A stretch of 5,189 nucleotides of DNA from Candidatus Heimdallarchaeota archaeon. Lineage in GTDB: Archaea > Asgardarchaeota > Heimdallarchaeia > Heimdallarchaeales > Kariarchaeaceae. Where the stretch lies: the NCBI GenBank assembly GCA_022574115.1, contig JACZSS010000255.1:1-5189 (forward strand). Direction: 5' to 3'. The notes below the pieces were generated by a model that was not told where the DNA came from, made no database searches, and worked only from the letters and a program-made list of their open reading frames with translations. Position numbers and translations under genes: made by a program. Positions 1 to 5,189 of the stretch are shown here, piece by piece (within the stretch, counting starts at the first letter, position 1; every line of letters begins with the position of its first letter).

Positions 1-1467
1 AATTCTTCCAATAAACATTACATAAATTATGGCAAGACCCGAATGGCAGTACTAAAGAAGGACTCAGGAACAAAACATCAATTTAGAAAAAATAGAATCA
101 AGTCATTTATGGATACAAAATTCCTGAAGGAAGTTAAGGATGAACTATTTGTTTATTTTCCATTTCATAAAGAACCTGAAAGGATGCTAGATATTGGTGC
201 ACCATATTTTACAGATCAAAAAGGTGTTGCTAAAATGATTGCAAAAGCTCTTCCTATTGATTTCAAACTGTATGTCAAAGATCATCCTGCCCAATTAAAA
301 TTAACAACTGGTTGGAAACGTAGTACAAAATATTATGAAGAAATGTTAGATCTTCCTAATGTAGAGTTAATCCATCCGTCGGTTACTACTGAAACAATCA
401 TTAAAAAATGCTCATTGGTATTTACCATAAATGGTTCTTCAGCTCTAGAAGCTGCAGTGTACAATAAACCATCCATAATTTTGACTAATGTAGATTTTGT
501 AAAATTACCTTCAATAATTAAAATTGATCAAATTCAAGATTTTTCTTATGCATTAAAAAAAGCACTCAATCTAAAAGTAGAACAAAGTAGTCTTAGTGAA
601 TATATTGATGCATTAGATGTTGCAGGTTTATCCCAACTAACCGTCAATAACTATGTTAAAATGAGGATCCACGATGTGACGAGTGATTTTGTCAGTGAAA
701 TTGTAGAACTTGGCTATTCTGATCTAACACCTAATCAATATACAAAATTGAAAATTCACAATGTAACCCGAGATTTTATCGAATCATTGTCCAAAAGTGG
801 ATACGATGATATCCCAGTTGAAATGTTAATAAAATTAAAAATTCATGACGTCAACACAGAATACATTGGTGATTTTACTGAGCTGGGGTATACTGATATC
901 CCACTCAACCAGATCATAAAACTCCGACTTCATGACGTTACACCAAGTTTCATACGAGAAATGAACGGATTGGGTTATACTGATCTTTCGCTCAATAGAT
1001 TTGTGGAGATGAAAATTCATGGTGTAACATCAGAGTATGCCCGTAGCTTGATTGATGCAGGATTCGAGAACGTATCTGCAAACAAGTTGGTTGATTTTAA
1101 GATCCATGGAGTGGAGTTGGATTTTATCAAGCAGATGATTGAACTCGGCTATGATGTTCAGGATGCGGGAGTTTACGTAAACATGTCAATCCACGGGGTG
1201 ACCTCAGAGTTCGTTTCAGGTTTGCAAGAAAGAGGATACAGTTCCCTTGATACCAAGCAATTAATCAACTTCCGGATTCATGATGTGAGTACTTCATTCA
1301 TCGATGGGCTCGATGACCTTGGCATTGAGCGGCCGTCTCCAAAGGAGCTGGTAGACATGAAAATTCATGATATCAGTACAGAGTTTATTATGAAACTACA
1401 AGATAAGGGTATCCGGGATCTAAGTCCATCTCAACTGATTAAACTAAAAATTACAGGTATTTTCTAA
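1..1467 (+). CDS. Capsule/surface-polysaccharide glycosyltransferase-like protein with C-terminal 29-residue repeats (5' partial)
   Basis: Residues are numbered from the ATG at 43, but the frame is open through position 1, and the recognisable part begins where I expect the second half of the enzyme, so the gene very likely starts outside the window. Residues 36-175 resemble archaeal capsule-polysaccharide-biosynthesis-type transferases. They include FVYFPFHKEPE (36-46), IGAPYFTDQ (51-59), the KDHP motif (79-82) and GSSALEAAVYNKPSI (131-145). In GT-B-like capsule enzymes the HP motif and the S..(x)E motif (here Glu136) lie around the nucleotide-sugar site, so transfer of a sugar in surface glycan synthesis is inferred. 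From about residue 185 the protein is a repeat array of exactly 29 residues per unit, ending in ITGIF and a TAA stop. Such repeats are not part of the usual transferase. The substrate cannot be told. The family call is fairly sure; activity is not, because the N-terminal half is unseen. Confidence 0.75.
   Translation, partial: NSSNKHYINYGKTRMAVLKKDSGTKHQFRKNRIKSFMDTKFLKEVKDELFVYFPFHKEPERMLDIGAPYFTDQKGVAKMIAKALPIDFKLYVKDHPAQLKLTTGWKRSTKYYEEMLDLPNVELIHPSVTTETIIKKCSLVFTINGSSALEAAVYNKPSIILTNVDFVKLPSIIKIDQIQDFSYALKKALNLKVEQSSLSEYIDALDVAGLSQLTVNNYVKMRIHDVTSDFVSEIVELGYSDLTPNQYTKLKIHNVTRDFIESLSKSGYDDIPVEMLIKLKIHDVNTEYIGDFTELGYTDIPLNQIIKLRLHDVTPSFIREMNGLGYTDLSLNRFVEMKIHGVTSEYARSLIDAGFENVSANKLVDFKIHGVELDFIKQMIELGYDVQDAGVYVNMSIHGVTSEFVSGLQERGYSSLDTKQLINFRIHDVSTSFIDGLDDLGIERPSPKELVDMKIHDISTEFIMKLQDKGIRDLSPSQLIKLKITGIF
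595..1464 (+). repeat. Protein-coding array of 29-residue (87-base) KIH[DG]V repeats
   Basis: The core is roughly [KR]-[IL]-H-[DGN]-[VI]-[TS]-x-[ED]-[FY]-[IV], followed by a Gly-[Tyr/Phe/Ile] about 14 residues after the His and a [DN]-[LIV]-[SPT] turn. The core His falls at residues 210, 239, 268, 297, 326, 355, 384, 413 and 442 (codons starting at 670, 757, 844 and so on to 1366), exactly 29 apart with no insertion. A tenth position, 471, is Thr, and the protein stops three residues later. A degenerate half unit (SEYIDAL) precedes the first core. The units have diverged at the DNA level, so this is an old array and not a recent tandem duplication. From memory, very similar LRIHGVTPEF-type repeats occur in bacterial proteins, including some M56/BlaR1-like peptidases, with no established function. 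A helical solenoid for protein binding is an inference. Confidence 0.9.
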
Positions 1468-1726
1468 AACTGCCTTTATTGTTAAAAGATAGATATTGCC
1501 TAATTTTCACAATTTAATCATTATTCTAAGTAGGTGTTAATCGATAAGTTCAGCGATCAGTTCTGATGCAACTTTACTTCATGAAATCGAAATACAGACA
1601 AAGTTATTTGGCTAGTTTGCGCATAGGTAATACTAAACGTAAATTCAGCCTTTTCGCAAAGAATTTTCTTGGTGCTAATAATAAAATAGGATCTAATCGA
1701 TAATGACCTACAAGGAAAAATTTTAC
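1468..1726. other. Intergenic region, no supported gene
   Basis: This AT-rich stretch lies between two convergent reading frames. Minus-strand frames run through it, including one of 63 codons at 1557-1748 and a 39-codon open run directly after the stop of the secreted protein. Their products have no recognisable domain or signal peptide. I see no tRNA, no strong hairpin with a T-tract, and no CRISPR-like repeat. It may contain the decayed 3' end of the secreted-protein gene. Confidence 0.5.
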
Positions 1727-2131
1727 TTAGGATTTTGACTGACCCCATTGAATTTTCTTCTTAGATAATAGACAAGAACAATTCCAGGGGAGAGCGTCAT
1801 CATTTTGGACGGGCCTCCAATTGCCGTCATATCTCAGTCCTGGTTGACTGTCATTTCCGTTTGGTCCATAAATGAACGAAATTTGTTCGTCGAATATCTC
1901 GATTTCGTTCAATATTCCAATGCCCGTCACATTAAAAATTATCAATAATGCGAATTCAGGATCGATCTCATCTACTGGCAGATACATGAGAATATCAGCT
2001 ACTTGCTAATTCCTCTCAGCCTCTTGTAATGGCTGAATAGATGAGCTAACTCCTAATTGTAAAAATAATAATCCCCAGATCATTACAATGGTGACTTTTG
2101 TTTGTTTCCCTACTGATTTAGCTACCCTCAC
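1727..2131 (-). pseudogene. Small secreted protein interrupted by an in-frame TAG
   Basis: On the minus strand, a GTG at 2131 opens a frame that encodes a good signal peptide. It has a basic n-region (MRVAKSVGKQTK), a hydrophobic core (VTIVMIWGLLFLQLGV, with an alternative ATG start at 2083) and a polar SSSIQ tail. After 41 codons the frame meets TAG at 2006-2008. It then continues open for 93 codons to a TAA at 1727-1729, with the next ATG at 1987. The downstream part includes DEIDPEFALLIIFNVTG and GLRYDGNWRPVQNDD, and looks like a real extracellular beta-rich fragment, but I do not recognise the family. A body of under 100 residues may itself be truncated. The likeliest reading is one secreted-protein gene broken by a nonsense mutation or sequencing error. 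The alternatives are a 41-residue peptide plus an 86-residue protein, or readthrough. It follows the LVIVD gene on the same strand after 71 bases. Confidence 0.5.
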
Positions 2132-2160
2132 ATGTTATACAACATTAATCTGAACTCATG

Positions 2161-2168
2161 AATATTAT
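2161..2168 (-). promoter_or_regulatory. Possible TATA box for the interrupted secreted protein
   Basis: On the minus strand ATAATATT is centred about 34 bases ahead of the GTG at 2131. This fits an archaeal promoter with a very short leader, but the box is one of several AT-rich words in this gap. Confidence 0.25.
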
Positions 2169-2202
2169 GAGACCCCTATGTTGATATCTAATTGGGGAGA
2201 TT

Positions 2203-3519
2203 TTAATCAAAATATTCAGATTTTTTGCCTCCTTTGCGAAATACTATCAGGATCAGGATCACTGATACTGTCAGTCCAAATGAAATCCCTGGAACGACGA
2301 AACCACCTGATCCTACTCGTTTGGAGGATGTAAATGTCCTGAACGAAATTTCTATGCTTTCAGAAGTATCTATGATGGTAGTAGATGCAACTCCATCGGT
2401 CAACAACTCCCAGTTTTGTTTTTCGTATACACTTATGCCCTGTCCCATCGCAAAAATATAGTTATCCTTTTCGTATAAATCCCATTGACCCTGAGAGCCT
2501 CCGGATTTTGAAATAGTTGTGGAAATACTAAGTGATAGACTCCGAACGCCACCAAATTGGTAGAAATTAAAACTTGAAGTAGCTGATTTCCAAAAACCTG
2601 ATTCAGTAACTTTTGTATCAAAGAACGATCCGTCCTCGTCCTCGTGCACTAATATGGGCGCGCTCATATTGGCAATGTCGAATACTGTAGTTTGTTGGTT
2701 ACTCGAAGCCACAAGTAAGTTAGAATTTGGTATAAACGAAACTCCAGTTGCATAGTCAAATGCGGCTGTAACAGGAATCGTACTACGAAGCGTAATTTCT
2801 TTTCCATCAAAACTAGACAAATGAAAGCCTTCTTCCGAGGATGCCACAGCTATCAGTTCATCTTTTTTATCGATGGCGACACCGAGATAACCTACACCAT
2901 TAAGATCCTGGAGCAATCTGTCAAGATATGTAGGGCTGATTGGATCGGTTAATGAATAAGCTACAATATCTGGATGTCCAATTGAAAACAAGTAGCCATC
3001 ATAGATTTCAAGAGATAATGCTCCTCCAAAAAATTCAGAATGTAATTCCACAGGGTTTAATGGATCTGTAATATTATAGGTCGTGAGATTAGATTCATAA
3101 TCGTGCACGTATAAATAATCTCCAAAGATTGCTATATCGTTGGCTTGCCTTTGGATGGTGGACATCAATGTCATATTGAGTGGATCGGAAATATCAATTA
3201 AAGAAATATCGGTTGCGTGCCCTATGTCGAGTGATTGATCACCATTCTCTGCTTCAATCCACGATATAATGACTGCTAAATCTCCTGCTATTTTGATGGT
3301 TGATGTGTTGATTGCGTTATATTCGCTAACTTTCTCTAGACTGGGTTCCGCTAATTCAGCGGATAAATTAGTGTTCATCATACCAACGACGAATAATGCC
3401 AATAGAAAAATCAGTTTCACGAATTTTGATTTTCTACACAATCCCACAATTAACGTGTAGGTGGCGACCCTTAATAATATTCTACACGGTGTACTGAATT
3501 TTTTCGAAATGACGAGCAT
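2203..3519 (-). CDS. Secreted LVIVD-repeat beta-propeller surface protein with C-terminal membrane anchor
   Basis: Numbered from the ATG at 3519, the protein has 438 residues. A signal peptide core (LIFLLALFVVGMM, about 35-47) follows KSKFVK. The body carries LVIVD-type propeller blades: DISLIDISDPLN, LTTYNITDPLNP and IVAYSLTDPISP, with the DP pairs exactly 40 residues apart (112, 152, 192). A degenerate FDIANMSAP unit follows near residue 281. A Ser/Thr-rich stretch precedes a transmembrane segment (VVPGISFGLTVSVILILIVF, 408-427) and a basic tail (RKGGKK), resembling archaeal C-terminal sorting or anchor regions. The propeller should therefore sit outside the cell; its ligand is unknown. The start is uncertain. 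ATG 3519 has a TATA box 25 bases upstream, but GTG 3447, TTG 3441 or GTG 3420 would give a more ordinary signal peptide, and an AT-rich box near 3476 could serve GTG 3447. The frame stays open to an ATG at 3867, but that extension runs antisense to the winged-helix gene and is rejected. The stop is TAA. Confidence 0.85.
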   Translation of the reverse strand: MLVISKKFSTPCRILLRVATYTLIVGLCRKSKFVKLIFLLALFVVGMMNTNLSAELAEPSLEKVSEYNAINTSTIKIAGDLAVIISWIEAENGDQSLDIGHATDISLIDISDPLNMTLMSTIQRQANDIAIFGDYLYVHDYESNLTTYNITDPLNPVELHSEFFGGALSLEIYDGYLFSIGHPDIVAYSLTDPISPTYLDRLLQDLNGVGYLGVAIDKKDELIAVASSEEGFHLSSFDGKEITLRSTIPVTAAFDYATGVSFIPNSNLLVASSNQQTTVFDIANMSAPILVHEDEDGSFFDTKVTESGFWKSATSSFNFYQFGGVRSLSLSISTTISKSGGSQGQWDLYEKDNYIFAMGQGISVYEKQNWELLTDGVASTTIIDTSESIEISFRTFTSSKRVGSGGFVVPGISFGLTVSVILILIVFRKGGKKSEYFD

Positions 3520-3539
3520 TTTATTTTGAAGTTGAGCAT

Positions 3540-3549
3540 GATAATTATC
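3540..3549 (-). promoter_or_regulatory. TATA-like box and perfect 10-base palindrome ahead of the LVIVD gene
   Basis: GATAATTATC reads the same on both strands. Its centre is about 25 bases ahead of the ATG at 3519, the distance expected for an archaeal TATA box of a leaderless transcript. Being palindromic and next to a divergent DNA-binding-protein gene, it could also be an operator, but that is inference. Confidence 0.4.
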
Positions 3550-3596
3550 TGACTTTTTTCTATCCGCAATCCTTTTAGGTGTCTGAAGATACACTG

Positions 3597-3612
3597 AATA
3601 TACATATTTTAT
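3597..3612 (+). promoter_or_regulatory. TATA box for the winged-helix gene
   Basis: AATATACATATTTTAT is centred about 29 bases ahead of the ATG at 3635, and no Shine-Dalgarno sequence precedes that ATG. The spacing supports leaderless transcription beginning at or next to this ATG, and so supports this start over the internal TTG at 3743 or ATG at 3779. Confidence 0.5.
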
Positions 3613-3634
3613 CCAGTCTAGGCGTGGTTCTTGC

Positions 3635-4060
3635 ATGGTTAGCAGTAAAACTTTGAAGTTACTTGAAAAATCGTATAAAGAGTCCACTTCAAGTCTGATT
3701 TTAATCATCCAAACGGTCTTTAATAAAAGACATTCCCGCGATTTGAATATACCCATTGAACTCTTCAAGTACAAATATATGTTACATCCAGTACGTCTAG
3801 CAATTTTACAACTTTTGTCTGAAACGCCTTTTATTACTTCATCTGAGCTTAAACAACAATTGGACATTCCTTGGGGATACTTGTCAAATCATTTGAAAAC
3901 TCTAAAAGACAAAAATTTGATTTCTACAGAATCTCGATTCATAGAGGGTTCTGTGAAATTGGTTGTGTATCTAGAACCTGCAGGTGACAAGGAATTTCGT
4001 TTTTTACTGGAAACGCTGGATTCCTTCTTACTTAAACAAATAAATGAGTCGACCGATTAG
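3635..4060 (+). CDS. Winged-helix DNA-binding protein (probable transcriptional regulator)
   Basis: The protein has 141 residues. The winged-helix domain is clear. Helix 1 is HPVRLAILQLL (51-61), helix 2 is SSELKQQLDIP (69-79), and the recognition helix is WGYLSNHLKTLKDKNLI (80-96). The wing runs from STESRF to VVYLEP (97-115), and a C-terminal helix (EFRFLLETLDSFLLKQI) probably serves dimerisation. This matches the small ArsR/MarR-like winged-helix proteins common in archaea (HTH_34-type), in which the domain usually begins near the start. No metal-binding Cys motif is visible, so metal sensing is unsupported. The first 36 residues are an extension of no known type. ATG 3635 is chosen because of the well-placed TATA box; a TTG at 3743 would give a more family-typical length of 105 residues. 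The gene is divergent from the LVIVD gene and is a plausible regulator of it and of itself. The stop is TAG. Confidence 0.85.
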   Translation: MVSSKTLKLLEKSYKESTSSLILIIQTVFNKRHSRDLNIPIELFKYKYMLHPVRLAILQLLSETPFITSSELKQQLDIPWGYLSNHLKTLKDKNLISTESRFIEGSVKLVVYLEPAGDKEFRFLLETLDSFLLKQINESTD

Positions 4061-4076
4061 TTCGACCAGTCTTTTT
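4048..4076 (+). terminator. Possible hairpin and T-tract terminator of the winged-helix gene
   Basis: GTCGA (4048-4052) and TCGAC (4062-4066) can form a five-pair stem around a nine-base loop that contains the stop codon. A run of five T follows at 4072-4076. Archaeal termination mainly needs the T-run, so the stem may be coincidental. Confidence 0.35.
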
Positions 4077-4122
4077 CAACTCCTATTCTCTTGCATTATT
4101 GGACCTTGGGTTAAGTCTATTA

Positions 4123-4136
4123 TCCAAAAGCAAAAG
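4123..4136 (-). terminator. Possible T-rich terminator of the FlgT-C-like gene
   Basis: On the minus strand, two runs of four T separated by GC (CTTTTGCTTTTGG) lie 14-27 bases past the stop at 4150. Oligo-T stretches like this end many archaeal transcripts. There is no strong stem. Confidence 0.3.
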
Positions 4137-4149
4137 TGTCAATAAACCT

Positions 4150-4557
4150 TCAAACTAGTAATTCAACTGGAGTTGTATCCCCGCTTAACACAAATGAATC
4201 ACCTAATCGTAGTTCATCAGTTTCTGAATTGAACATTTCATAGTCTGAATCATATGAAATATCATTTGAATACGATGCGATTGAAAAGTGGGAAGTTGGA
4301 TGAAAGAAATTTTTTGAAGCATACCTTTCAACTAGTAATGTAACTTGTGATATCCTGCTCTGGACCGAAATAACACATAAAATCTTTTTAGCACCCCTTG
4401 TCGTATTTTCCGTTTTCATTTCCATGATATTTGTCTTTGGACTGTTTTCATAGACAATAACATAATCGCGGAGTTTAACTCCATGATTTGCTCCTTTATC
4501 GATTACTGCAGTATGTTTGTCAAGAAATCCGATGATCCGTCCTTTGATTTGATTCAT
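4150..4557 (-). CDS. Small protein with FlgT-C-like beta-barrel motif, function unknown
   Basis: From the ATG at 4557 the protein has 135 residues. Residues 4-37 (IKGRIIGFLDKHTAVIDKG followed by ANHGVKLRDYVIVYE) match the pattern 'V-x-x-V-x-x-x-x-x-V-I-N-x-G-x-x-x-G-V-x-x-G-D-x-F-x-V-Y' that I associate with FlgT C-terminal-type beta-barrels. Such barrels are also found in many unrelated small prokaryotic proteins. A later LRLGDSFVL (116-124) looks like a second strand pair of the same sort. Lys56-Ile71 (KKILCVISVQSRISQV) fits the usual strand after the variable loop. There is no signal peptide or membrane segment, so it is probably cytoplasmic. The frame extends upstream to a TTG at 4575, and a T-rich TATA-like word near 4604 would fit a transcript starting close to that TTG, so six extra residues are possible. 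It converges with the winged-helix gene. The role is unknown. Confidence 0.7.
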   Translation of the reverse strand: MNQIKGRIIGFLDKHTAVIDKGANHGVKLRDYVIVYENSPKTNIMEMKTENTTRGAKKILCVISVQSRISQVTLLVERYASKNFFHPTSHFSIASYSNDISYDSDYEMFNSETDELRLGDSFVLSGDTTPVELLV

Positions 4558-4599
4558 ATAAACTAATAATCTCAAATTAACTATTTGAAATGGTGAAGG

Positions 4600-4608
4600 T
4601 AATAAAAA
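4600..4608 (-). promoter_or_regulatory. Possible TATA box for the FlgT-C-like gene
   Basis: On the minus strand a TTTTTATTA-like word is centred near 4604, about 29 bases before the TTG at 4575 and 47 before the ATG at 4557. It is weak and is listed because it bears on the start choice. Confidence 0.25.
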
Positions 4609-4845
4609 GATCTTACGTAGCCTTTGGTCCCTACTATATCCTATTGAATCAGTGTTTGTGATTTAGTCTCCTGATTTTCTCGTATTCAGCTCGCCAAAAA
4701 CTGAAAAAATCCTTTCTAGACTGCAACCTTTCCAAATGCAATTCAAATCAAGTGTCAAAGACAGAGCCATTCAACGAACACTTGAGCAAAGTTTAAGATT
4801 AGAGAAATTGAGACCGAATCTCTTGCAGAACAGATTTAGTTTAAG
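4609..4845. other. Intergenic region between two minus-strand genes
   Basis: No well-supported gene is present. On the plus strand an ATG at 4736 opens 37 codons of charged, helix-like sequence ending at 4849, overlapping the end of the M20 gene by four bases; it lacks a clear promoter. On the minus strand, T-runs of six (4704-4709) and five (4696-4700) could end the M20 transcript. Confidence 0.4.
4694..4711 (-). terminator. Possible oligo-T terminator downstream of the M20 gene
   Basis: On the minus strand GGATTTTTTCAGTTTTTGG contains runs of six and five T, about 135 bases after the M20 stop and before the FlgT-C-like gene. This is the usual form of an archaeal intrinsic terminator, without a stem. 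Confidence 0.3.
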
Positions 4846-5187
4846 CTAAGAATTAATAGGAAGGTCAAAATCTCTGACAACTTCAAATAAAAATTTAGCT
4901 CCGAAGAGTAAGTTATCTATGCTTATGCGTTCATTTCGTCCGTGGATCATAGTAGCCAATTCACTGATATCACCGTCGACTAAAAATGGACTGAGGCCGT
5001 ATGCAATACTACCGAATTTATTTCTAAAATACCTGGAATCAGTTGCACCGGGTACTTGAAACGGTACAGTTTTTGCCCCCGGAACAAGCTTTGTCAAGGT
5101 CTTTTCAATCGATTTTTTCAGTGGACTATCAAAATTTTACAGTGAACCCACCATCCCCATCCCTTCTTTTGCTTGATGTAGTGTATA
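4846..5187 (-). pseudogene. M20-family metallopeptidase, C-terminal part, interrupted by in-frame TAA (partial)
   Basis: The minus-strand frame runs from the right edge to a TAG stop at 4846-4848. It contains VPGATDSRYF, the [GA]-T-D-[SA]-R motif of M20 peptidases that contacts the substrate carboxylate. IHGRNERIS follows, whose His (codon 4942-4944) corresponds to the last zinc ligand of the family. The end, LLFGAKFLFEVVRDF, is a typical M20 final helix. These are zinc-dependent amino- or carboxypeptidases and deacylases of the cytoplasm; the specificity here is unknown. The same frame upstream (DSPLKKSIEKTLTKLVPGAK) also fits the family, but between GSL and NFDSPL lies a TAA at 5137-5139. 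No good start codon follows this stop: the first candidate is a TTG at 5097, inside a conserved region. The gene is therefore either broken or mis-sequenced. The N-terminal catalytic half lies outside the window. Confidence 0.75.
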
Positions 5188-5189
5188 CT

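Noticed and set aside
835..1020. 61-codon minus-strand frame inside the repeat array.
   Set aside because: An antisense shadow of the repeats, produced by their regular codon pattern.
595..1464. Regular 87-base spacing as a CRISPR or DNA tandem repeat.
   Set aside because: The units are conserved as protein and not as DNA, and lie in one continuous coding frame.
1606..1726. 39 open codons directly after the stop of the secreted protein (VKFFLVGHYRLDPILLL...).
   Set aside because: Considered as a continued decayed gene, but the composition is not convincing and a second stop would have to be assumed.
1557..1748. 63-codon minus-strand frame (MGSVKILSK...).
   Set aside because: No recognisable domain, signal peptide or promoter. 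It overlaps the end of the secreted-protein frame in another phase, and the AT-rich sequence permits such runs by chance.
2171..2200. CCCC...GGGG pair as a terminator for the LVIVD gene.
   Set aside because: Only four pairs match around a loop of about 17 bases, and no T-tract follows on the minus strand.
2225..3460. Plus-strand and second minus-strand frames inside the LVIVD gene.
   Set aside because: They overlap a clearly supported protein and show no domain of their own.
3520..3867. Open upstream extension of the LVIVD frame to the ATG at 3867 (a 554-residue version).
   Set aside because: It runs antisense through the well-supported winged-helix gene, puts over 140 residues of unlikely sequence ahead of the signal peptide, and ignores better starts near a TATA box.
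4099..4127. Inverted repeat TTGGA...TCCAA between the convergent winged-helix and FlgT-C-like genes.
   Set aside because: A five-base stem with a loop of about 19 bases is expected by chance; only the neighbouring T-runs were kept as a possible terminator.

Overview
The window looks archaeal. It is AT-rich, and several genes have a TATA-like box about 25-30 bases ahead of the start codon with no Shine-Dalgarno sequence, as expected for leaderless archaeal transcripts. The proteins fit as well: a winged-helix regulator, a LVIVD-repeat surface protein with a C-terminal membrane anchor, and an M20 metallopeptidase. An Asgard (Heimdall-like) archaeon is my best guess, but this rests on the overall look of the proteins and no diagnostic marker gene is present.

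Layout. Positions 1-1467 (+) hold the 3' part of a surface-polysaccharide glycosyltransferase-like gene. Its frame is open to the left edge, and its C-terminal half is an array of 29-residue repeats. Positions 1468-1726 hold no convincing gene. Positions 1727-2131 (-) hold a short secreted protein whose signal peptide and body are separated by an in-frame TAG. Positions 2203-3519 (-) encode a secreted, membrane-anchored LVIVD beta-propeller protein. Divergent from it, 3635-4060 (+) encodes a winged-helix DNA-binding protein. A promoter region with TATA boxes facing both ways and a perfect 10-base palindrome lies between the two. Positions 4150-4557 (-) encode a small protein with a FlgT-C-like motif. 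After a 288-base gap, 4846-5187 (-) encodes the C-terminal part of an M20 peptidase, interrupted by an in-frame TAA at 5137-5139 and running off the right edge.

How the genes relate. The glycosyltransferase fragment, the LVIVD protein and the interrupted secreted protein all concern the cell surface. The winged-helix protein is the obvious candidate regulator of the divergent LVIVD gene. No complete pathway or known defence system can be read here. The most unusual item is the glycosyltransferase fused to an exactly periodic 29-residue repeat that I associate with bacterial proteins. The two in-frame stops suggest local gene decay or assembly errors. TAA, TAG and TGA all end other genes in the window, so genome-wide recoding is unlikely.
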